From: Agapanthus africanus
Lineage: Eukaryota; Streptophyta; Magnoliopsida; Asparagales; Amaryllidaceae
Direction: 5' to 3'
Assembly (NCBI GenBank): GCA_030015575.1
Contig: CM057347.1
Span: 408,426,248 to 408,490,247, forward strand
DNA length: 64,000 bases
Shown here in pieces: positions 44,209 through 55,329 of this stretch. A program made the position numbers and the translations under genes. Positions within the stretch are counted from its first letter, which is position 1. Every line of letters starts with the position of its first letter. The notes beneath the pieces were generated by a model. The model did no database searches. It worked only from the letters and a program-made list of their open reading frames with translations, and was not told the origin of the DNA.

Positions 44209-46478
44209 TGTCATGACCCGAAATAGCCCGTGACTGGCACTTGAATCATATGAAGTCTATAGGACCCCATCTAATTCAAGTAAGCCAAAAGCCCAGAAAT
44301 CTAAAACCATTTTAATTATAAGTGAAGGAAAATAAGTTTTAAGAAGTAAAGAAACATGTTTTAAAAACAAGATATTTAAATAAGTAGCCGAATATGCATT
44401 TTTAAAATCTATATCATTTTCTAAAAATTTCGGTAGAGTTTCCTTTGTAAATACTGGCCCCGAACGGGGTACAACAAGAATAATATATGCAATGATAAAA
44501 GGCATCCCCAAGTGGGAGCTAGCTCTTCGTCAATCGACGGTCATAACCACGCAAGCAGTATAATATTCAACGCCAAGGGGCGAGGAGCAAAACTCAAAAA
44601 GAAACTCAAAATCAACATGAAAACCATAATACTACAACGCGCGACTCTAAGGTCGAAATAATACATAACTGGTTTTCTAAGTCTGAAACAATATACAAGT
44701 TTTGGTTGATGGAATTACTAGATACAACTGAATAATAAATATACAAGGGTGGTCCTGATGCAAAAGAACCCATCTACCAATGCAATCACCCAGAAAGGAA
44801 GCAGTGTGTCAGAAAAGCCGTAATGAACCTGTACGGCAAAACTTGCAAGAACTGTGGCACAACGGGGGTGAGTAGCCAACTCGTGAATAGAAAACATCAC
44901 AGAGCAGAAAACGTATGTATGACTAATCCTAGGTCAATACGATCAGTAATAATATATAAACCTCAAATGAATAAGTCTGAAGCATGATAAGGTGGCAATG
45001 TAATATCTATACACGAGTGTAGTGCCAAGTGCTCGTGCCAGTGCCTCAGGTAATAACATGTCAAAAATATGAGGTATGATCAATGTAATCAATATGAATC
45101 AATGTCAACTATAACATGAAGTCTAGTAGTATGTGGATATCATCCAACTATGAAATCAATGACTGTATGTATGTGGATCTCGTCCACGTGTCACCCAATG
45201 ACAATAAGTATCATGCATGTAAATATCTTAAAGCATATGCATGGAAGTATGAGAATGTAAATCAATATGTGTCGCTCGTGACATATCATAATCATGGAAC
45301 CTGAGTGTCTAGCATCGACACTCGAAAACATCATGAAAACTGTGCCCATCATCGGCACGTAAATCCTCATATATCTCAGGCGCCGCACACCCTAGTCGAC
45401 CCTCATATCCATCTCATGACTCCGGTCGGTATCCTCCGGATATTCGCCGAGCTCAAATACAATCACCGGTAGGTAGTGGTCCTTTTGCCAGGCTCACCGT
45501 CTAGCTACACAGCAGATCCGTTCTCACCCCGGGGTACCATACCGGGCCCACCATGTACCCGCAATCAGCCTCGTCTGCTCCTCGAATCGGGTTTCACATG
45601 TCGCTCTCAGCACCGAGAAAACACATCGTGGACGCACTGAAATATCATATCAAGGGTAACCGGGTTTTAAAACAATTACATATTCTCTTTTGAAATGTCC
45701 ACGGTCCCCAAATCCAAAAATATCATGGAAACAATATATCTCAATGCGTATAATCCAAAAGCATGATGTATGCGACATGTAAAAGAAATGTAAGCATATC
45801 AGTATATTATGCAATATGGAATAGTAATATGCACATATTGAGGGGAAACCGCTCTTTTAAATGAATCAGTTTTAAAGAGTATCTTGCGGTTCCCAAATCT
45901 CTAATCAATCCAGAATCATCTATGTATGTGCAAATACTTATGTATGTAAATATGGGTGTACAATGGGTATTACACAAATATTCCATGCAAGAGATCATAT
46001 CCTGAATGCAACAGTGCTACAGTGTAGTGACATGGCAATTATCGATGATGAAGTGTGTGAGCCGGCAAGCAGGTGTACGTGGAATATATGCATCATCGAT
46101 AATGGTGCTGGTGTCTAACAGCATGGATTTGATATAACAATAATCATACTTAACATGCAATGCGATGCAAACATTAAGAATATGCGACAATGAATAATAA
46201 CAAAACAGTGCAGTATCTACATTAATGTATCTATGACATGATGTTTTTCCATTTGAAAGAAAAATCGGGGTTTTAGGAAAATAAGGGCTACGGTGTTTTT
46301 AAGAAAAGATGCGTCTTTGAAAATATCCGTAGAATCTCTTTACCTGTCTTTAAAATACTCCCGATTCATTAGTTTTTGAAATAGGTATGACATCAACCTA
46401 GCCTAACATCTATTAGCAAAACTACAGCTCTAACTAACAAGTCAATCAGGAGGGGTATGGAAACCACCTAAATTTGAG

Positions 46479-46517
<39 letters not shown>

Positions 46518-48635
46518 GTCGGTGATCCCTCCTCAAGGTACCGCGTACGATACAATATCATATGACATTCTCGAGTCATGAGTGCGGATCTATCATCAAT
46601 AATAAGCTCGTACGGTAAGTCATCGTACGGCATCCCAAAAGCTGGGTACGGGTCAATATCATATTCATCTCATCAAATATCAGGTATCATAATCATCATA
46701 TCACATGATTTAGGGTACTGATCTAAGTCTAGTAGAAAACGATACCATCTACATAAATATAACTGCGTGCGTGAAACACACGTCTAAAGGCCCGCTAAAA
46801 TCACCTGTCGTATCCCAAATACGAATCACAATATATCACCGATCTCATGGCACTATGCCCAATCTCGTCGACTCATCTCCAAATATCATCCACAATCCTC
46901 GTCATCTAGGTATATGTATAACAAAATGCATGTGTGTGCGTGTGGGTGTAAACCTATTCTAGGGTTCGCAACTAGGAACTATACTAGTTTACTTCTACGC
47001 CTTAATCTAATCATAGTACACCTAACCTCATCTCTATATTCACGATACATAATAAGCTATCATATATATAGTATATGTAGTATACTAGGCATCGAACTGC
47101 GGGGGTGCTATACGCCATCCACCTGACTTCCCCCATAGATATAATCTACTCACCTTGATCTTGCTTGCCGATGTCGATGTCTCCACCATCTTCTTCATCA
47201 TCTCGAATCATCGTGGGGGTACCTACATGTCACACGTATCGCATCGCATTAAAACCAAATCGAAACTAAAACGACACACGAAAACCAAAACGATACGCTT
47301 AAAAGCCTATAGGTTAGAACCTATAATTTGCATCTCGCAACTCAACCCAATAACACTCGGGATAGACGTACAAACGTCAAGTGACCGAGTACAAACACAA
47401 ATATCAAATCTTAAATCCATAAGCATCATGAAACACATGGCAGCAACCCAGAAAAGTGGTCCCAGATTTCGTCTCAGGTGAAAAAAAGATAAGCAAACAG
47501 TACTGGGGTGTTATATAGGAGGTATATGAGCTACAGAAGCAACTTGGGCCCAAAACTCCACAAATGACCCGGGGACATACCCCCCAAAACCGGTGAGCTC
47601 GGTTTTGTAGTAGTAAAACGGTCTCGTATTGGTAGGGTGGCCTCATACTGGTCACATTTGGCCTCTAGAGTTGTTTATTTTTCTTGTATTGACCCCGGAT
47701 CACTCCAGATTTCCCTGTACGCTCCAATTCCTCACAAACCGACATGAAAGTCCAGTAATTCCGTATTTTTGGGTTTCAGGTTTTGTTAGGTCAGGATTTT
47801 AGACAATAGGTGGTCTAAGGTCATCATTAAAGTCCACTTGCACAACCACAACTCAAATTGACCCTAACCCTCTCTAGGGTTTTCTAAAGTTCGCCAAACT
47901 TCGCTAAATCGATACTCAACTTTTAAAAGAGGCTTAAGCATAAGAAATATTACACTAATTGTGAAGGGATTACCTCAGTAGACACTCATGAATCCTCCTA
48001 CAGCACCACACAAACTTTCTTGGTCCATAGGGTTGCTTGTGAGCTTGTGCACCTTTTTTGTAAAATGAGGGTGGGGTTTTGAGTTTGTTTTGGAGATGAA
48101 ATGGGGTGATTTGTAGAGGAGGGAGGAGAAGGCAGTAGCAGCAGCAGCAGCATATGAGGGAGAGGGTGAGAAATGAGTGTTGGGATGAAGGGGAAAGGCT
48201 AAGTCAACACACCCTCACTTTTCTCTCTCTCACCCATACCCAATATTATATTCCAAATTCTTTTCTTTTCTTTTCTTTTCTTTTCTCCACTCTCTCAAAT
48301 TAACAACCATGGTAAAAAGAATATGAAGGAAGGCCATGAAAATGTAACAAATGAAATAAAATGATATGGTGCATGTTTTGCACAAAACAAGTTTAAAGCG
48401 CGATTAGCGATTTTTAATCGCGATTAGCACTAAATTAGCATATAATTAAACATAAAAACTTAAAATTTGCATAATTTATATAAAACACCCTCTTTTAAAT
48501 AATTTCCATAATTTTCAAATTTTTTTTCCAATTTATCGGTATTTAATTATACCGAAATATTAAAATATTCATTAAAAATAATATTAAATTATAAAAATTC
48601 CAAAAAATAATATTTTATTTTTTTGAAATGTTACA
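44209..48635 (-). repeat. N2 LTR, right copy (5' LTR in sense)
   Basis: Plus strand: TGTCATGACCCG to GAAATGTTACA, 4427 bp. The (TA)n run at 46483-46514 is longer than in the other LTR, and the CAG run near 48135 has one more unit. Confidence 0.92.
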
Positions 48636-48640
48636 GGTCC
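48636..48640. other. Target-site duplication GGTCC, right copy (N2)
   Basis: It restores the GCGGTCCATCG context of the LTR tandem repeat. Confidence 0.9.
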
Positions 48641-50810
48641 ATCGTGTTTAGAGACATCATAGTCTGGTTTAAAGACGTCATAGTCTGTGAGATTTAAAGA
48701 CATCATTGTCTTTATGGTTTTGGTTTAACTGTTTGGGGATGCACCAAAAGTTATTGGTTATTGGGACCCTCCATCTTTCTGAAGACGTTGAAGAATTATA
48801 ACGACATGTATCAAAGGTATGAAGAGATGTACCCTTTAACCAATGTTGATTGGGAGACGTGTAGTCAGGTTTGGGACTAAGACCAATTAAAAAAAAAGAT
48901 TGTGAGCATATGGGCTTGGTTGATCTGAATTAAGGACTTGAGGCTAACTTTGGCTCAGTCCACTCAGTTTTGAATATAATGTTGATCATTTGTTTGGGCT
49001 CAGTCCCTTTTTCGTTCAACAATGCCGAGCATTCATTTGGGTTCTGACACCCCTCTTCCTTTTTGTTTTACTTGTATTCTTTTATATGAAGTGTTAAACA
49101 CTTAGCTCCCTGCGGCGCCTCACGTGTAGACACGTGAGGCGCCTTCAAGATATGAGCGCTGATTTTGGATATATTTCTCTTCATACGAGTGCTGAGCAAC
49201 GGTTTCATTACATGGTCACATGCGGACACGTGAGGTATTATCCAAATGTAAACGCTGCATTTGGGTTCATTCCCTTTTCTGTATAAGTTCTAAGCACTTT
49301 ACATGGGATCACTTGATGCGTCACAAAAGTGATAACTGATTCTGGGGTTTATTCCCTTTTTCTTTTGGAAGTGCTAAGCACTTTTAGTGGGGTTACGTGG
49401 GATCACATGACCTGATCTTAGTTGTTCTCTTTCATTCATCAAGGATGCTCACGTGGGAACACATGATCAGCCATTATCATGTTGGATGCTAATCTTTTAC
49501 GTGCATGGAGATCTTGAGTTTTGAGACTTTCAAGCCCACTGTTTTGTAAGAATTAAATTCTTAGGACTTAATTTTCTCTCTCTTAGGTTTGGGATCTGTA
49601 TGGCAGAATCTCTTCGATGAGAATTAAATTCTCAACTTGTGAGGAGATCTGCATCTGCAGATCTTTCACCATAAGAAAGAACTAAGTTCTATACGAGGGG
49701 TTAAACCCTTGTCTTATCAGAGGAATTAAATTCCTATGTACTTTTGAGAGAATTAAATTCTCTGAACTTAGATCTTCCCCTATATTTTGGATCTACATGG
49801 CAGGATCTCCCCGATGAGAATTAAATTCTCAACTTATGGGGAGATCTGCTTCTGCAAATTTCAACCAAAGGAAGAACTAAGTTCTTTTTAGAAGAGTTAA
49901 ATTCTTATGAAAGTGAAAAGGAGATGGGATATTCTCTATGTTTCGTTCCTTCTCTTACCTAGAGTTTCTTTTTCTCTTTTAAGCGGCCTTTTTTTTCTGG
50001 AGAATTAAATTCTCTAAAGCTTACGAGGGGGTTTCTCTCTTTCTCTTTTTCTCTTCCTCCTCTCTGTATTTCTTTGCTTTTATTTATAAGAGAAAGAAAG
50101 AAATCAATTTGTTTAGAAAATCTCTCATTGAGAGATTTTAATTGATTTTCTAATCAACCAACATGATCTTTTAGATTACTCGGTGAATTTTATTTACCGT
50201 TGGATTTTTAATCCAAGGACTTCTGTTTTACAAAAGATATTTGTTTTGTTGTTCTTAACAAGTTTAGGAAGATATTTCCTTGCACATAGTTTTTCTGTAG
50301 ATTGGTGATTTTTAATCACCATTGGATCTTTAATCCAACGGCGCTCTGTTTTACAGAGCGTAATCTTTCTTTTTTAGAAAGATCCAAGAAAATATTTTCC
50401 AAATAAGGCTTTTGGTCCCTTTTAATTAGAATTTACTTCTATCGGTTCAGAAGTCATAGGAGTCTATCATGTGTAGCACGTGACCCCACCAAATTAAGCC
50501 ACAAAAAGGTGTCACGTGCTATCACGTGAGTGTTTTTTTGTCCAATTGTTTGTTTTATTCAGGCGCCTATATACTTTGTCTATAGCGGTCACGTGTCTGT
50601 ACGTGAGGCCCAATTTTGGCTTAGTTTTGTCAAGCGCAGCGCCTATCATGTGTGGGCACGTGATGCTTCACTTGGGGACTTTTTCCCGTTGCTTTATTTA
50701 TTTCTTTATTTTCCGTAAGGGAACACACTCGATTCTACAACGATATCAAGTTCAAAATGTTAAATGTTTCCATCAAAACCATCCATAGCCCTCCGCCATT
50801 TTAGAAAGCA
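48641..50810 (-). repeat. Tat LTR, minus orientation, distal part (5' LTR of T2)
   Basis: This is the continuation of 36721-37331, the reverse complement of the promoter half of the LTR at 22750-25070. It holds eight CACGTG-like pairs (49121 to 50662), seven with the 4-nt spacing, hairpins such as the AGATCTGC / GCAGATCT stem near 49645, and a TATA box at 50081-50088. The outer edge near 50800-50815 is not exactly resolved. Confidence 0.75.
50081..50088 (-). promoter_or_regulatory. LTR TATA box, minus orientation
   Basis: TATTTATA on plus is TATAAATA on minus, in a context homologous to 23433-23440. It would drive T2 gag-pol, but N2 now lies between this promoter and the primer site. Confidence 0.65.
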
Positions 50811-50814
50811 TGAT

Positions 50815-51347
50815 ACTTAGTATTCGTGCTACGTTTGTTGACCATAATTAAGGCGTGGTGTACGGTAGCTAAGTGATGTCTTCCTACAAAGCATATGATG
50901 CGATCGATTAGAAAATTCGTATGACTTTGTTGACTATAGTTAAGGGTCATACGGGTGGATTGCATACCTTCTATTTGATAGTTGGATCCCGATCCCACTG
51001 TTAGTAAAGGTTACTCCCGGGAGAGATTTGCACTTTACAATTAGCTAATCCAGTAGGTGTCTAGAAAGGTGTCAATGGGGTTATACCTATAGGGAAATGA
51101 GGTTTATTTTAATTAGGTTCGCATGAAAGCACGGGGAACTTCCCTCGGAGTACCGACACTGGCCTGGCCGACCGGTTAGCGAACTTGTAGATTGCAATTA
51201 ATCCTGGCTAATTTTCTTTTTAAGTTTTGAAGGAAAATTTGATAAAAATCAGCGGGAGACATCGATTAAATAAGATCAATAACCAATCTGATCATGCAAG
51301 AGCAATCGCTGAGTGTCTTCTTTTCTCTCTCCTAATGGCAGATACCT
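50815..51347 (+). other. C1 leader region
   Basis: About 530 bp of non-coding DNA before gag, with no primer-site match (TGGTATCAGAGC or similar). Two loosely similar segments (TTGTTGACCATAATTAAGG at 50837 and TTGTTGACTATAGTTAAGG at 50926) repeat about 90 bp apart. Confidence 0.55.
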
Positions 51348-52234
51348 ATGACGGGACTTAAGCTTATATTAGACAAAAATAAACTTACGGGACCGAATTA
51401 TAAAGAATGGCTGAGCAATGTAAATATTGCCCTGACCTATGGTAAGGTCGCATACGTCCTTACTACTCCAGCCCCTTCTATCCTAGGCCCTGATTCTTCA
51501 GTTGCGGATAAGGAAATCCGCAAGACATGGGATATAGATTGTGCAACAGCCAAATGCCTCACACTTTCTTCGATGGACAATGAACATCAGAACCAACATG
51601 AGAAAATGGATGTACAATCCATCTTTCTCCATACAAAGGAATTGTATGGAGAGCAATCTCGTACTCTCCGTTACGAGGCATCTAGAAAGTTATTTCAGAT
51701 GAGGATGGCTGCTGGCACATCTGTAGGTGATCGAGTATTGAAGATGATAGGACTTATCGAACAACTAGAGGACCATGGATGGACGACAGAGAACGAATAG
51801 TATGTTGATATTGTTCTACAGTCTCTCCCCCTGCCTATGCTCAGTTTATAGTGAACTTCAACATACACAATTTGGAGAAGTCATTTCTTGAACTTCTCAA
51901 TATGTTAAGGAGTGCAGAGAGCATGCTAAAGGTAGTGAAAACTCCCGCTCTAGTTGCTGGGCTATCTTCCTATTCCATCCCGAAAGCTAAAACTAAGGGA
52001 AAGAAGAAGAAAAATCCCATCAAATCGAGAGGAGGAATGAAAAAGGCACCGGGGAAAGACAAGACAGGGGCTGCCGCGTCAGGAAAAGAGGAATGCTTCG
52101 ACTGCCACAAGACTGGGCACTGGAAGAGAAACTGCGTTGGATACCTCGCCGACCTCAAGAAAAAGAAGCATGGTGATGCTTCCGCTTCAGGTGTGTTTGT
52201 AACAGAAAACCGTTTTTCAATTAACTCTGCTTTC
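51348..52234 (+). pseudogene. C1 gag with CCHC knuckle
   Basis: The frame opens at ATG 51348 (MTGLKLILDKNKLTGPNYKE) with the copia gag N-terminus and continues through KKLFQMRMAAGTSVGD-like sequence to a TAG at 51798-51800, where family sequence goes on as YVDIVLQSLP. After a frameshift, the part from 51851 has NMLRSAESML, a lysine-rich stretch and the zinc knuckle CFDCHKTGHWKRNC (C-X2-C-X4-H-X4-C) near 52095-52135. Gag forms the particle and binds RNA. An ATG at 51334 in another frame is followed quickly by a stop and is not used. Confidence 0.85.
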
Positions 52235-52237
52235 TAG

Positions 52238-52630
52238 GTATTAGATACCGGATCAGAATCTCACTTTTGCAATTGTGTGCAGGAGCTGAGAAATAGAAAA
52301 GTGTTGAAGAAAGGTGATCACACTCTCGAGTTGGAAATAGTTCCTCTGTACATGCTGTATCAGTGAGAGAGTATCACCTTGGTTTGCCGTCTGGATGTAT
52401 ATTGGTTTTGAACCCGTGTTATTTTGTACCTTCGATATTATGTAATATTAGATCTATATTGTTGTTGGACAATGAAGGATATAATTTTGTTTTACAAAGT
52501 AATATTATGAACATTAACCTGAATCAACAGTTAATTGGGTCTGGTACATTAAATAATGGGATATACGTCCTAAATCAACACACAGTTTTTCAAAATACAA
52601 CACACAAACAAAAGAAGGATTTCAGACATA
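52238..52630 (+). pseudogene. C1 aspartic protease remnant
   Basis: In the same frame as the end of gag, but after a TAG at 52235-52237, the sequence reads VLDTGSESHFCNCVQEL. D-T-G (52244-52252) is the retropepsin active site, intact. The remainder of the domain decays into several frames with stops, including LNNGIYVLN near 52550. Cys residues after the active site resemble the copia SHxC pattern. Confidence 0.7.
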
Positions 52631-53330
52631 AATGAAACTTTCATTTGGCATTGTAGACTTGGTCATATTAACGAAACAAGACTAACCAAACTACACAAAA
52701 ATGGATATTTAAACCCGTTTGAATATAAATCTGATGCGACTTGCCAGTATTGTATTAAAGGTAAAATGACCAAAACTCCGTTTACTTGATACGCAGAGAG
52801 AGCTACCGAACTCTTAGGCCTCATACATAGTGATGTATGTGGATCAATGTCTACACATGCGAGAGGTGGTTTTCATACTTCATAACTTTTACTGATGATT
52901 TCTCGAGATTCGGACACGTGTTCTTATTGAAACACAAGTCCGAAGCCTTCGAAAAATTCAAGGAGCATAAATCTGAAGTTGAAAAACAAGCAGGCTTGAG
53001 TATCAAGAAACTTCGATCGGATCGAGGAAGTGAGTATTTAAGCACAGAGTTTCTAGATTCCCAAAAGAGAATGAGATTCTCTCTCAGTCCACTCCTCCGT
53101 ACACACCACAGCACAACGGTGTGTTAGAACGGAGAAATCGTACCCTATTAGATATGGTTCACTCTATGATGAGTGATGCTGAGTTACCACTTTCGTTCTG
53201 GGGCATGCATCGGAGACTGTAATATATCTATTAAACAGGGTTCCGGACAAACCATGTCTACCATTCCATATGAGATATGGTATGGGAAGAGACCATCTCT
53301 TAAATGAGTTAGGATATAGGATTGTCCGGC
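52631..53330 (+). pseudogene. C1 integrase
   Basis: The zinc finger is readable near 52645-52765 (WHCRLGHINETRL for the two His, CQYCIKGKMT for the two Cys). The catalytic core follows in pieces: LIHSDVCGS, ITFTDDFSRFGHVFLLKHK, KLRSDRGSEYLS and NGVLERRNRTLLDM, supplying D, D and E. Stops at about 52787 and frame changes near 52850, 53070 and 53200 break it. Integrase lies before RT, which fixes the superfamily as copia. Confidence 0.82.
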
Positions 53331-53334
53331 TTTT

Positions 53335-55214
53335 GTGAAAAAGCAAAATTCGGATAAACTCGAGACACGATCGGTTTTGTGTAAATTTGTGGGATATCCA
53401 AAACATTCGTATGGATATCTTTTCTACCACAAGGAGGAACAAAAGGTGTTTGTTTCTCAGTATGCCACATTTTTAGAAAATGAATTTTTTACAAATGACA
53501 CTGTCGGCAATGCGGTAGAACTGGAAGAAATTTCAGAACCAGAAATAAATACCGATGATTTGGTTGAACTTAAGGTTTCAATAGAACCCAACGAACCTCA
53601 GCCACTCCGTAGATCTAGTAGAACTTCTCGCCTACCTGATAGATACTACGGTTTTCTAATTGATGGTGATAGAGAAGATTGCATCATAGATGATGATGAT
53701 CCTACTAGTTTTCAGCAAGCTATCACGAGTAGTGACTCCGTGAAGTGGCTGGATGCCATGAGATCCGAAATAGAATCCATGCACACCAACAAAGTATGGA
53801 CTTTGGAGGTTGCACCTTCTGGAGTAAAACCCATAGGGTGTAAGTGGATTTTAAGAGAAAGATTGGTATGGATGGACAGGTGGAGACCTATAAATCTAGG
53901 CTGGTAGAAAAAGGATTTCGTCAAAGACTAGGATTGGACTATGATGAGACCTTTTCACCAGCCGTAATGCTTAAATCTATTCGGATCCTGCTTGCTATTG
54001 ATGCTCACTATGATTATGAAATCTGGCAGATAGATGTTAAAACGGCATTTCTAAATGGTGATTTAGAAGAATGCGTTTTTATGGATTAGCTAGAAGGCTT
54101 CATTGACAATGGGAGAAGCGGAAAAGCATGCAAGTTGCTTAAATCCATCTATGGATTGAAGCAGGCATCATGGAGTTGGAACATCTGCTTTGATGATACA
54201 ATCAAAGAGTTTGGTTTTATCAAAAATGTAGATGAACTTTATATTTATAAAAAGATTGTAGAGAGTAATGTCGCATTCCTCGTATTGTACGTGGACGACA
54301 TTCTCTTGATAGGAAATGATGTTTCTATACTATAATCGGTCAAACTATTCTTATCGCAGAGATTCTCCATGAAAGACTTGAGTGATGCCTCATACATTCT
54401 GGGAATTAAGATCTATAGAGATAGATTTAAGAGATTGTTGGGATTGTCCCAATCGAGATACATAGACACCATACTAAAGAGGTTTAGTATGGAAGATTCC
54501 AAGCGAGATAATTTACCTGCTTGTCACGGGATCACCCTTTCCAAAGAGATGTTTCCAAAGACTGATGAGGAGAGGGCTCGCATGAGCATTATACCATACG
54601 CTTCGGTGGTAGGATCTATAATGTATGCGATGTTATGTACTCGCCCAGATGTAGCTTATGCACTGAGTGCAGTAAGCAGGTATCAATCCGATCCGGGGAA
54701 GAAATACTGGATTGTTGTGAAGAACATTCTTAAGTACTTGGGAAGGACTAAAGAAATGTTCTTGGTGTATGGTAATGGAGACCTCCAAATGGAGTCCTTT
54801 ACCGATTCCAGCTTCTAGAGCGATAAGGATGATAGTAATTCCATCTCGGGGTTTGTATTTACCCTAAATGGAAGGGCAGTATGTTGGAAGAGTTCCAAGA
54901 AAGATACCTTCGCTGACTCTACGATGGAAGCTGAGTATATTGCTGTTAATGATGCCGCAAAAGAGGCAGTCTGGATGAGGAAGTTTGTTTCTGAACTTCA
55001 GGTGGTTCCATTCATTGCTAATCCAATACCTTTGTATTGCGATACCAATGGAGCCATGGTTTTGGCAAAGGAACCACGGTCCCATCAGAAATCTAGACAT
55101 ATCTTGAGACGGTATCACATCATCAGGGAGATAGTGGATTGCCAGGAAATCGAGGTACGGAGAGTAGACACGAAAGACAACAAGGCAAATCCATTCATCA
55201 AGGCCATCCCTTAA
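53335..55214 (+). pseudogene. C1 reverse transcriptase and RNase H
   Basis: From 53335 there is the integrase tail and linker (FVGYPKHSYGYLFYHKEE, RRSSRTSRLPDRYYGF). RT begins about 53740 (WLDAMRSEIESMHTNKVW). A frameshift near 53850 is followed by one frame to 55214: YDETFSPAVMLKSIRILLA, WQIDVKTAFLNGDLEE, SIYGLKQAS, the catalytic YVDD at 54288-54299, and DVAYALSAVSRYQSDPG. RNase H acids are in SFTDSS, MEAEYIAV and YCDTNGA. Stops in this frame are at 54087, 54333 and 54816. All catalytic residues of RT and RNase H appear intact, so inactivation is by stops alone. Confidence 0.9.
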
Positions 55215-55314
55215 GTCCAGTTTGAGAGACTGTTCGAGATGCTGGGCATACGGTACGCCAGCAACTGGTTCTACTGTAGACAGTGGGTACTTATTGCACC
55301 AATTACAGGCCTTA

Positions 55315-55329
55315 GTGCAAGTGGAAGAT
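55315..55329 (+). other. C1 polypurine tract
   Basis: GTGCAAGTGGAAGAT sits directly before the LTR start TGTTAG, the position and form usual for copia. Confidence 0.65.

Larger units (their letters stand above)
37332..48635 (-). mobile_element. N2: non-autonomous LARD-like LTR element, minus sense
   Basis: Two 4.4-kb LTRs flank only about 2.46 kb of internal DNA that shows no recognisable gag or pol on either strand. Orientation is set by the primer site and polypurine tract, which read correctly on the minus strand. Long LTRs with a non-coding core match the LARD description, so mobilisation must have been in trans, probably by a Ty3/gypsy element given the 5-bp GGTCC duplication and the initiator-Met primer site. 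The LTRs differ by a few percent by eye, so it is a fairly young insertion. Confidence 0.88.
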
